A DNA stretch of 5,122 bases from Candidatus Bathyarchaeota archaeon. Lineage in GTDB: Archaea > Thermoproteota > Bathyarchaeia > Bathyarchaeales > Bathycorpusculaceae. Made by a program: the position numbers and the translations under genes. The notes under the pieces were generated by a model. The model saw only the letters and a list, made by a program, of their open reading frames with translations, searched no databases and was not told the origin of the DNA. Shown piece after piece: positions 1-5,122 of this stretch. The stretch is from positions 1 through 5,122 of the forward strand of contig DAOVFL010000072.1 in the NCBI GenBank assembly GCA_030672945.1, written 5' to 3'. Within the stretch, counting starts at the first letter, position 1. Each line of letters begins with the position of its first letter.

Positions 1-1
1 G

Positions 2-592
2 CACTCACCTTTTGCGGACATAAACATAGCTTCACCTTCAAAACCACTATTGAATGCCATGCTGAAAAGACTGGAAAAATCCATTGTATATGCCAGTGTC
101 TTAAACTGTGAAGTTTGGGTTTTTCATCCAGGATTAAAAACGGGAATAAGCAGGTTCTACCCCGGTAAGGAGTGGATTAGAAATCTGGAAACTACGCGGT
201 TATTGTTGAAGTTTGCAAGTGAACATAATGTAAACGCGGCTATAGAGAATGCGCCAGAACCATATCCATTTGTTATGAAAAACTTGGAAGACTTCAAGAG
301 ATTCTTTAGGGAAATAAACGAAGATTTGGACTTGGTCCTAGATATTGGACATGCAAATATCAACGGACAGATAGAAAGTTTTCTAACAACATTTTCAAAA
401 AGGATTGGGCACATGCACGTACATGACAATTATGGAAAGAGCGACCAACACCTAGGAATAGGTTACGGCACAACCAACTGGAAGAAAGTTGCGAACCTGT
501 TAAGAGAAATATCATATGATAAGATTGTAATTATCGAGTCTGTTGAGCATATCAAAGAGAGCATGGATAAGTTGAAACAATTGTTCGTTTAG
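2..592 (+). CDS. Sugar phosphate isomerase/epimerase-like TIM-barrel protein (xylose isomerase-like / AP endonuclease 2 family), 5'-truncated by window edge
   Basis: The C-terminal 196 residues of a protein of the xylose isomerase-like TIM-barrel superfamily (IolE, sugar epimerases, endonuclease IV relatives). The reading frame is open to the window edge. The codons before the TTG at 50 encode HSPFADINIAS, a typical early barrel motif of this family, so the TTG at 50 and the ATG at 59 are internal and the true start lies upstream. About 80 residues are probably missing compared with the usual 260-290. Visible metal- or substrate-site motifs, in order, are FHPG, AIENAP (Glu), DIGHAN (Asp and His), HMHVHDN (His), DQHLGIGYGTTNW (Asp, His, then the GxG..W segment) and IIES (Glu near the end). 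The expected ligand set therefore looks complete for the part seen. Members of the family isomerise or epimerise sugars or cleave abasic DNA. The DQHLGIGYGTTNW form suggests a sugar isomerase/epimerase, but the substrate cannot be told. The gene converges on the RNase Z gene. Confidence 0.88.
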   Translation, partial: HSPFADINIASPSKPLLNAMLKRLEKSIVYASVLNCEVWVFHPGLKTGISRFYPGKEWIRNLETTRLLLKFASEHNVNAAIENAPEPYPFVMKNLEDFKRFFREINEDLDLVLDIGHANINGQIESFLTTFSKRIGHMHVHDNYGKSDQHLGIGYGTTNWKKVANLLREISYDKIVIIESVEHIKESMDKLKQLFV

Positions 593-597
593 CGCCA

Positions 598-1521
598 TTA
601 ACCGTCCAAAAGTGGAATTTCTATTTTCGTGAAATCCTCTGCAACTTTCGTGTTTTTAAAAATTCTCTGCGCATGTTCTAAGAGTAAGCTTGTATCGTCA
701 TATCTTGCACTAATATGTGTTAGAACCAGCAGCTTCACTTTTGCTTTCCTTGCGTTTTCAGCGGCTTGACTTGCTGTTGAATGACCATCTTCTTCAGCTT
801 TTTCAACTAACTCATCATCCAACGTGGCATCATGAATCAGTAAATCTGCATCAGCCGCAAACTTCACAAGCCCCTTAAAGAATCTTGTGTCACCGGTATA
901 GACGATTTTCCTCCCGGGGCGTTGCGGTCCAACAACTTGTTCCGGTTTTACACGTTTTCCTTCTGGCAACCTAACCTTATGTCCATGTTGGAGTTTTGAC
1001 CATAGAGATCCTTCAGGAACACCTAAGGCTTTGGCTTTTTCTGGGTAGAACTTTCCATGACGAGGTTTCTCCGCAAAAACATATGCTAAGGAAGGGATTA
1101 CATGGTTCGCCCAAATCGTCCGCACCACGTACTCTTTTTCTTCACAAACAACACCGGCTTTTTCGATCTCGTGAATCTCTATTGGAAAGGTTAAGACAAA
1201 TTGTACGGTTTCTCTAATGGCTTCTATGAAAGGTTTTATTCCTGTAGGACCATAAATATCAAGCTTCCTTTCCCTTCCAAGCAAAGCCATGGTCTGCAAA
1301 AGCCCAGGCAAACCTAAAACGTGGTCGCCATGCATGTGCGAAATAAAAACTTTCGTTAGCCTATGAAAACCTGTTTTAGCCTTTATCATCTGCCTCTGAA
1401 CACCTTCACCGCAGTCAAACATTATTTGCTCACCTTTACGTTGTATGAGTATAGCTGGCAGGCTTCTTTTAGGCGTTGGGACACTTCCAGCTGTTCCTAG
1501 AAAAATCACGTGTAAACTCAC
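598..1521 (-). CDS. rnz: Ribonuclease Z (tRNA 3'-processing endonuclease)
   Basis: A metallo-beta-lactamase-fold endonuclease that cuts the 3' trailer from tRNA precursors just after the discriminator base, in the cytoplasm. It is 307 residues from the GTG at 1521, the usual short-form length. The N-terminus (MSLHVIFLGTAGSVPTP) is typical. The zinc and catalytic motifs are complete: HMHGDH at about 62-67, His140 in NHVIPS, Asp211 in YTGDTR, His247 in GHST and His269 in LTHIS. Residues about 154-180 (KPRHGKFYPEKAKALGVPEG, then SLWSKLQ) form the tRNA-gripping flexible arm of RNase Z, which separates it from other beta-lactamase-fold enzymes. I chose GTG 1521 because AAGGTG lies 7 bases upstream and the protein then begins as its relatives do. 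A TTG at 1539 would add six residues (MKRCKA) and overlap trmG10 by 14 bases. It is the last gene of the operon, 4 bases after the trmG10 stop. All key residues are intact. Confidence 0.95.
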   Translation of the reverse strand: MSLHVIFLGTAGSVPTPKRSLPAILIQRKGEQIMFDCGEGVQRQMIKAKTGFHRLTKVFISHMHGDHVLGLPGLLQTMALLGRERKLDIYGPTGIKPFIEAIRETVQFVLTFPIEIHEIEKAGVVCEEKEYVVRTIWANHVIPSLAYVFAEKPRHGKFYPEKAKALGVPEGSLWSKLQHGHKVRLPEGKRVKPEQVVGPQRPGRKIVYTGDTRFFKGLVKFAADADLLIHDATLDDELVEKAEEDGHSTASQAAENARKAKVKLLVLTHISARYDDTSLLLEHAQRIFKNTKVAEDFTKIEIPLLDG

Positions 1522-1525
1522 GGCC

Positions 1526-2563
1526 TTACACCTTTTCAAACACTACTATTTCCCTTGTTAAGCTTCTGTGAACATAAACGAAATGAGACTCTAAATGCTT
1601 GTACCCCAAAGCCGTACCTATACGCTTAATATTCAATGTTTTTGGTGCAGCCATACAAATCCGTTGTCCCCTATCTAATAGGTTTTGAACAGCAATTAAA
1701 ACTTCTTCAACTATTTGCCTGGTGGTCCGCTTGAAAGTGCTTGCAGATCTTCCATAAGGAGGATCAGTCACAACACAGTCAACCTTCATTAATGGTAGGC
1801 TTCGTGCATCCGCAATAAGGATTCCTTCTGGCGTAATTTTGAAGTAAGCCATGTTTTGAAGTGTTCCCCTTGCCATGCGTCTTGTGATGTCCGAGCCTAT
1901 AACTCTGCAGCCAATAAGTGCAGCTTCGATAAGCATACTTCCAGTTCCGCAGAATGGGTCAAAAACTAGTGTTTCAACCTTAGGTTTAGTTAGGTTAACC
2001 ATGCACCTTGCAAGTTTGGCTTGCATCGCTGAAGGGTGAAAAAAAGGCTTTCTTTTTGGTCGTCTTTCCATAAAGTGTTTTGGCAGAATTATGGCAAGTT
2101 CTACTCCGAAAATGAATTTTCCATCCGTTATGATTCCAGATAAGGTTTTATCTGGAGTTTTCAAATCAACTCTTACTTTTGTTGTTTTTTTTAGTACGAC
2201 TTCGCCTAGTTTCCTCTCAAGAGCCATTCTATCAATATTTGAAGCATAATTTTTTACTCGTTTCACGCGAACTGCAAAGCTTTCACCGCCCCTAAAAACC
2301 TTACTTAGATTTGCAGAGTTTGCAGATTTCATAATTTCACTTGTTTCTGCTTCGCAGGTAAATAGTTCAACTCCACAGATTCTCGTGAATGCAGCTCTAC
2401 GTCTTACGGTTTCTACACATCTTAAATCTGCTTTAAGCCTTAATACTTGATCAAGCTTCTCCAAAACCTCATATGTATAACCACCTGCCTTAAGTATAAC
2501 CTCTAACTCCGAAACTGGCAGACTTTCGTGTTCCCCAGAAAACACAAAGAAGAGGATAACCAC
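1526..2563 (-). CDS. trmG10: tRNA (guanine(10)-N2)-methyltransferase / dimethyltransferase, THUMP domain (Trm-G10/Trm11 family)
   Basis: An S-adenosylmethionine-dependent enzyme that methylates the exocyclic N2 of G10 in tRNA. Characterised archaeal members make m2G and then m2,2G at this position. The protein is 345 residues, the usual length. Residues about 1-160 form the N-terminal and THUMP RNA-binding region. Next comes the linker RRPKRKPFFHPSAM (167-180), a strong marker of this family. The Rossmann-fold methyltransferase domain follows: DPFCGTGSML (202-211, SAM motif I), GSD with Asp225 (ribose-binding acidic residue), ADAR (251-254), catalytic DPPYGR (267-272, the NPPY-type motif of N2/N6 amino methyltransferases) and a C-terminal HRSLTREIVVFEK. 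The start is GTG 2563, with AAAGGAG 7 bases upstream. The 12-base gap from prs and the 4-base gap to rnz place it in the operon next to another tRNA maturation enzyme. Whether it makes mono- or dimethylguanosine cannot be read from the sequence. Confidence 0.95.
   Translation of the reverse strand: MVILFFVFSGEHESLPVSELEVILKAGGYTYEVLEKLDQVLRLKADLRCVETVRRRAAFTRICGVELFTCEAETSEIMKSANSANLSKVFRGGESFAVRVKRVKNYASNIDRMALERKLGEVVLKKTTKVRVDLKTPDKTLSGIITDGKFIFGVELAIILPKHFMERRPKRKPFFHPSAMQAKLARCMVNLTKPKVETLVFDPFCGTGSMLIEAALIGCRVIGSDITRRMARGTLQNMAYFKITPEGILIADARSLPLMKVDCVVTDPPYGRSASTFKRTTRQIVEEVLIAVQNLLDRGQRICMAAPKTLNIKRIGTALGYKHLESHFVYVHRSLTREIVVFEKV
1529..1534 (-). promoter_or_regulatory. Shine-Dalgarno site of rnz, inside the end of trmG10
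   Basis: On the minus strand AAGGTG is followed by 7 bases and then GTG at 1521. It lies in the last codons of trmG10, whose TAA stop (1528-1526) directly follows it. The site supports GTG 1521 over TTG 1539 as the rnz start and suggests that ribosomes finishing trmG10 can reinitiate on rnz. Confidence 0.65.
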
Positions 2564-2570
2564 TTTATTA

Positions 2571-2577
2571 CTCCTTT
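2571..2577 (-). promoter_or_regulatory. Shine-Dalgarno site of trmG10 overlapping the prs stop codon
   Basis: AAAGGAG on the minus strand sits 7 bases before the GTG start at 2563, and its first two bases are part of the TAA stop of prs (2578-2576). This is a strong site by archaeal standards. It fixes a non-ATG start and favours translational coupling of trmG10 to prs. Confidence 0.75.
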
Positions 2578-3454
2578 ACTTGGTTAACGCTTCGCTTAGT
2601 AAGGGAGCGATGGATACCTTGCTTATCGAGCTTGGAATGCTGTCTGTGCCTATTATCTCTTCGGCTCCGTTTTTCAGAATCCTCTTCTTAGCGTCACCGA
2701 TCAACAGTGGATGTACACAAGCTGCATAAACCTTCCTTGCACTTTGTTCTTTCACATATTTCACAGCCTTCGCCATAGTTCCACCGCTGCTTATGATATC
2801 GTCAAATATTATCACATCACGATTTTTAACAGGTAACTCCTTATCTTCCAATCTGACGCTGCCCGTTATCACATCCCTTTTTGTGCAAATGTAGTCAAAC
2901 CCGCCTTTCAAAATACTGTCAGCCTCTTTTACTACACTCAGGGCTTTCTTACCAAGGGAAAGCGAAACCGGGTTTTCCACTAAACTCTTCACTTTGAAAT
3001 ACTCTGCCAAGAGAGGAATAGCAGATAAATCTTCAATAGGAATTTTAAAAGCCTTTAATACTTTCGGATTATGGGCATTTACAGTTATTATCCTATTTAT
3101 ACCGCAGTATTCAAGCAGTTTCACAATGGTTTTTATGCTGAAAACCTCACCTGACAAAAATCGTTTGTCTTGACGACTATAGGCGAAGTATGGCACCACT
3201 GCTATCATGTTTCTTGCCTTCATGTCCATAGCGTTGTCAGCCATTAGTAAAAGCTGAATAAGCCTTTGATCTTGAGGTGGACTCGTAGTTTGTACGATTA
3301 CAACATCTTCATTCTGCAGAGACTCTACGTCAAATCGGAGGTAGGATTCTCCATCTGGGAAAGTTTTGAAAAATACTGGAATTATTTCCGCATTTAAATC
3401 CTCAGCTATTCTTTTGCCAAGCTCTCTTGACGCTGGCCCTAGTATTACCTTCAT
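2576..3454 (-). CDS. prs: Ribose-phosphate pyrophosphokinase (PRPP synthetase), archaeal type
   Basis: Transfers pyrophosphate from ATP to ribose 5-phosphate, giving PRPP for purine, pyrimidine, histidine and tryptophan synthesis and, in archaea, ribosylated cofactors. It is 292 residues, shorter than the 310-320 of bacterial enzymes and close to archaeal ones. Motifs in order are LGPASRELG at the N-terminus, FPDGESYLR (32-40, ATP-site loop), PYFAYSRQDKRF (88-99), VNAHNP with His128 (metal/substrate site), FDDIISSGGTM (217-227, PRPP loop) and ACVHPLLIGDA (245-255). The segment at about 165-169 reads SLSLG where relatives carry a PDxG motif. The following catalytic-loop region reads CTKRDVITG rather than the usual K-x-R-x-SPTE pattern. 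The ATP and PRPP loops are intact, so I expect a working enzyme, but this is less certain than the family assignment. The start is ATG 3454 with a weak GGG-rich site 6 bases upstream. It lies 36 bases after hmgA. Confidence 0.92.
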   Translation of the reverse strand: MKVILGPASRELGKRIAEDLNAEIIPVFFKTFPDGESYLRFDVESLQNEDVVIVQTTSPPQDQRLIQLLLMADNAMDMKARNMIAVVPYFAYSRQDKRFLSGEVFSIKTIVKLLEYCGINRIITVNAHNPKVLKAFKIPIEDLSAIPLLAEYFKVKSLVENPVSLSLGKKALSVVKEADSILKGGFDYICTKRDVITGSVRLEDKELPVKNRDVIIFDDIISSGGTMAKAVKYVKEQSARKVYAACVHPLLIGDAKKRILKNGAEEIIGTDSIPSSISKVSIAPLLSEALTK

Positions 3455-3490
3455 TTTCTTCCCACATTTAGAATACAGTTGCTCTACACT

Positions 3491-4768
3491 TTAGATTTTT
3501 CCAGTTGCTTTATACTGCACGATTAGTTCTTTTGCTCTATCTACACGGATTCTGCGTTCTTCCACCATCTTTTCAGCAACTAAATCTACTAGTTCATCTG
3601 TTGCACCTGCCGTTACAGCTATGTTTCTCGCGTGAAGTGACATATGTCCAAGCTGTATCCCTTCATGAGCCAGCGCACGCAACGCTCCAAGGTTTTGAGC
3701 TAAACCTACAGCTGCCAAGACCTCCGCAAATTCATTGGCAGTTTTCAAACCTAGAATTTTCAGAGCTATCTGTGCTATTGGATGCGTTCGCACAGCTCCG
3801 CCTATTAAGCCCACAGCCATTGGCATTTCAATCGAACCAACTAGGTCTCCGTTCTCGTTTTTCTCCCAGGTTGAAAGTGTTGTGTAACGTCCATTTCTAG
3901 CTGCGTAAGCATGAGCTCCAGCTTCAATTGCTCTATGATCGTTACATGTTGCGATTACGACGGCTATTACGCCGTTCAAAATCCCCTTATTATGTGTTGC
4001 AGCCCGATACGGGTCTGCTGCTGCAAAAGCATAAGCGTTTACAACATCGTTTACAACTTCCTCTCCGCCAACAGTTTCTTTAGGCACAGTGCACCATGCT
4101 CTCGCTAGACGCTTCGTAGCCAGATTAGAGATAATTCGTAGACAGACACGGCCTCCCGTTATGCGCTCTATTATGGGAGCAACAGCCTCAGCCATCGTGT
4201 TTACAGCATTGGCGCCCATGACGTCGCGACAATCCACATGTAACTCAGCAATGAGCATCGACCCACATATTGTATGGATTACTTTTGCGCTCAAGTCTTG
4301 TGCTCCCCCACCGACAGAGACAAGCACTGGGTCTTGATCGTTCGCTTTCTTCAGAATTTCATCTTTTGCTTGTATAACACGCATCTTGGCCACATAAGGG
4401 TCTTTAATACCTACTACTTGTATCTGCCCAATCATTATGGGCGGCGTGCTGCTAGTGTGGAAGCCTCCGCCTTCACGAGCCATTCTTGCTGCGTAACTTG
4501 CTGCCGCGATAACAGAAGGTTCCTCAATGGCCATTGGAATCAAGTAGTCACGTTTATTTATGAGGAAGTTTACGGCTACGCCCAATGGGGTTGGTATAGC
4601 TCCGATAACGTTTTCTATCATGTGGTCAGCTAAAGATAGAGGTAAAGAGCCAGTGTTCTGTAGCAAAGAGATCTCTTTATCTGTCAAATCAGCAAACTCT
4701 TTAACAAATTGTAAACGTTCTTTCGGACTAAGCTTGTAAAATCCTGAAACTAATGATGATTTTCTCAT
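3491..4768 (-). CDS. mvaA: Hydroxymethylglutaryl-CoA reductase, class II
   Basis: Interconverts HMG-CoA and mevalonate with NAD(P)H. In an archaeon the expected role is synthesis of mevalonate for isoprenoid membrane lipids; in Pseudomonas mevalonii the class II enzyme works in the degradative direction. At 425 residues it has class II length and no membrane segments. The N-terminus (SGFYKLSPKERL) and the sequence throughout match class II. Catalytic residues are Glu83 (EEPS), Lys261 (HNKG), Asp277 (CNDH) and His375 (GHMSLHARN), matching E83, K267, D283 and H381 of P. mevalonii as I recall them. The cofactor motif reads DVMGAN instead of DAMGAN, and NDHR replaces the usual NDWR. The C-terminal flap (about 370-425) is complete. 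I chose ATG 4768 because GGTGA lies 5 bases upstream; the in-frame GTG at 4777 is itself part of that GGTGA and would add only MNH. It is the first gene of the four-gene unit, downstream of a TATA-like promoter. Confidence 0.95.
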   Translation of the reverse strand: MRKSSLVSGFYKLSPKERLQFVKEFADLTDKEISLLQNTGSLPLSLADHMIENVIGAIPTPLGVAVNFLINKRDYLIPMAIEEPSVIAAASYAARMAREGGGFHTSSTPPIMIGQIQVVGIKDPYVAKMRVIQAKDEILKKANDQDPVLVSVGGGAQDLSAKVIHTICGSMLIAELHVDCRDVMGANAVNTMAEAVAPIIERITGGRVCLRIISNLATKRLARAWCTVPKETVGGEEVVNDVVNAYAFAAADPYRAATHNKGILNGVIAVVIATCNDHRAIEAGAHAYAARNGRYTTLSTWEKNENGDLVGSIEMPMAVGLIGGAVRTHPIAQIALKILGLKTANEFAEVLAAVGLAQNLGALRALAHEGIQLGHMSLHARNIAVTAGATDELVDLVAEKMVEERRIRVDRAKELIVQYKATGKI

Positions 4769-4773
4769 ATGAT

Positions 4774-4778
4774 TCACC
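4774..4778 (-). promoter_or_regulatory. Shine-Dalgarno site of the HMG-CoA reductase gene
   Basis: GGTGA on the minus strand lies 5 bases before ATG 4768 and is complementary to the archaeal 16S 3' tail (ATCACCTCC). It contains the alternative GTG start at 4777, which makes that GTG an unlikely initiator. Confidence 0.6.
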
Positions 4779-4813
4779 GCGGATTACACAATCTCGAATA
4801 AAATGGATGTTTG

Positions 4814-4829
4814 GCTTTTAAACTTTAAT
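4814..4829 (-). promoter_or_regulatory. Candidate archaeal promoter (BRE/TATA) of the mvaA-prs-trmG10-rnz operon
   Basis: On the minus strand an A-rich BRE-like stretch (ATTAAAG) is followed by TTTAAAAG at 4822-4815, close to the archaeal TATA consensus. About 25 bases downstream, near the purines at 4792-4795, transcription could begin, leaving a leader of about 25 bases that includes the GGTGA ribosome site. It is the best TATA-like match in the 144-base gap upstream of the operon. It was found by eye, with no score computed. Confidence 0.5.
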
Positions 4830-4912
4830 AGGATTTACAATGTTGAAAGCTTAAATGTAAATGATTGCAGGTTTTTCCGCATTTTCCAAGCATATCTTCT
4901 ATTGGATATTCA

Positions 4913-5122
4913 TTACGCTCTTCGCTTCTTAACGTAGAAAACCGCGACACCAGCTATTCCTACACCTACACCAGCAAAAATGTATGTTGAATACTGGCTT
5001 ATAAAAGATGGAGGTTCAACCTTGAACATTAAGAAGACGCTGGAACTTCTACAGAACATACTGTTTCCTTCAAACATTGCTTCAACACTCCATTTACCTT
5101 CTGTTGAAGGCTTAAAGCTGCC
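4913..5122 (-). CDS. C-terminal end of a secreted or surface protein with a single C-terminal membrane anchor (5' end outside window)
   Basis: An open frame enters from the right edge and ends at TAA 4915-4913, giving 69 residues. Residues 1-35 (starting GSFKPSTEGKWSVEAMFEG and ending in VFLMFKV) have the alternating pattern of a final Ig-like beta-sandwich domain, of the kind common in archaeal surface proteins, where a PxxxGxW turn precedes the closing strands. After a short linker (EPPSFISQYS), residues about 45-63 form one glycine/valine-rich hydrophobic helix, followed by KKRRA. That layout indicates a protein mostly outside the cell, held by one helix with the basic tail inside. The bulk of the protein is missing, so no enzymatic or binding role can be named. 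It is on the same strand as the operon but 144 bases upstream and behind a separate promoter, so it is probably not functionally linked. Confidence 0.8.
   Translation of the reverse strand, partial: GSFKPSTEGKWSVEAMFEGNSMFCRSSSVFLMFKVEPPSFISQYSTYIFAGVGVGIAGVAVFYVKKRRA

Larger units (their letters stand above)
4769..4912. other. Intergenic region between surface-protein gene and operon
   Basis: These 144 A+T-rich bases separate two same-strand genes. They hold the candidate promoter and ribosome site of mvaA and two similar elements, ATTGTAAATCC (4842-4832, 5' to 3' on the minus strand, in the stretch ending at 4831) and ATTGTGTAATCC (4792-4781), on either side of the TATA box. I see no strong T-run or hairpin that would clearly terminate the upstream gene, no tRNA and no small ORF with a convincing start. 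Confidence 0.6.

Noticed and set aside
50..61. TTG 50 or ATG 59 as the start of the TIM-barrel gene
   Set aside because: The frame is open to the left edge and the upstream codons encode conserved family sequence (PFADINIAS), so the gene is truncated by the window, not short.
653..657. T-run inside rnz as a terminator of the TIM-barrel gene
   Set aside because: Five T bases without supporting structure are common in this composition; too weak to list as a feature.
598..1521. Generic metallo-beta-lactamase or arylsulfatase instead of RNase Z
   Set aside because: The flexible-arm segment, the HST motif and the N-terminus together are specific to RNase Z.
3505..4633. Several plus-strand open frames opposite the HMG-CoA reductase gene, and similar ones at 996-1217 (+) and 157-429 (-)
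   Set aside because: They lie wholly opposite well-supported genes with intact catalytic motifs, show no recognisable protein motifs, and are shadows of the coding strand.
4753..4759. ATGATGA on the plus strand as a C box of a C/D guide RNA
   Set aside because: No D box (CTGA) or C'/D' pair follows at a suitable distance, and the site lies within the mvaA coding sequence.
4775..4777. GTG 4777 as the HMG-CoA reductase start
   Set aside because: It is part of the GGTGA ribosome site for ATG 4768. The extra residues MNH are not supported, and the ATG numbering places Glu83 exactly as in P. mevalonii.

Overview
The window looks like a chromosomal segment from an archaeon of moderate A+T content. 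Four signs point there: an archaeal-type Trm-G10 tRNA methyltransferase with a THUMP domain, a short PRPP synthetase of the Methanocaldococcus-like archaeal type, a short-form RNase Z, and a BRE/TATA-like promoter with GGTGA/GGAG ribosome binding sites. A class II HMG-CoA reductase and a surface protein anchored by one C-terminal membrane helix would fit a Bathyarchaeia-like or related lineage. That placement is inference and cannot be fixed from this sequence alone.

Layout, left to right. Bases 2-592 (+) hold the 3' two-thirds of a xylose-isomerase-like TIM-barrel protein whose N-terminus lies outside the window. Only 5 bases separate its stop from that of a convergent gene. From there to 4768 everything is on the minus strand and looks like one transcription unit, read right to left: class II HMG-CoA reductase (hmgA/mvaA), ribose-phosphate pyrophosphokinase (prs), tRNA guanine-10 N2-methyltransferase (trmG10) and RNase Z (rnz). 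The gaps between these genes are 36, 12 and 4 bases. Bases 4769-4912 are intergenic and carry a plausible archaeal promoter for the operon. Bases 4913-5122 (-) encode the last 69 residues of a secreted or surface protein ending in one membrane helix and a basic tail.

Functionally, the operon joins a key step of mevalonate (archaeal lipid) synthesis, PRPP supply for nucleotides, and two tRNA maturation steps (3'-end cleavage and methylation of G10). These are all growth-linked housekeeping functions. The last two junctions place the Shine-Dalgarno sequence on or against the upstream stop codon, which suggests translational coupling.

I see no mobile element, CRISPR array, tRNA/rRNA gene or clearly novel system. 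The most interesting points are PRPP synthetase motifs that depart from the family pattern, the class II type of the reductase, and a pair of similar short elements flanking the operon promoter.
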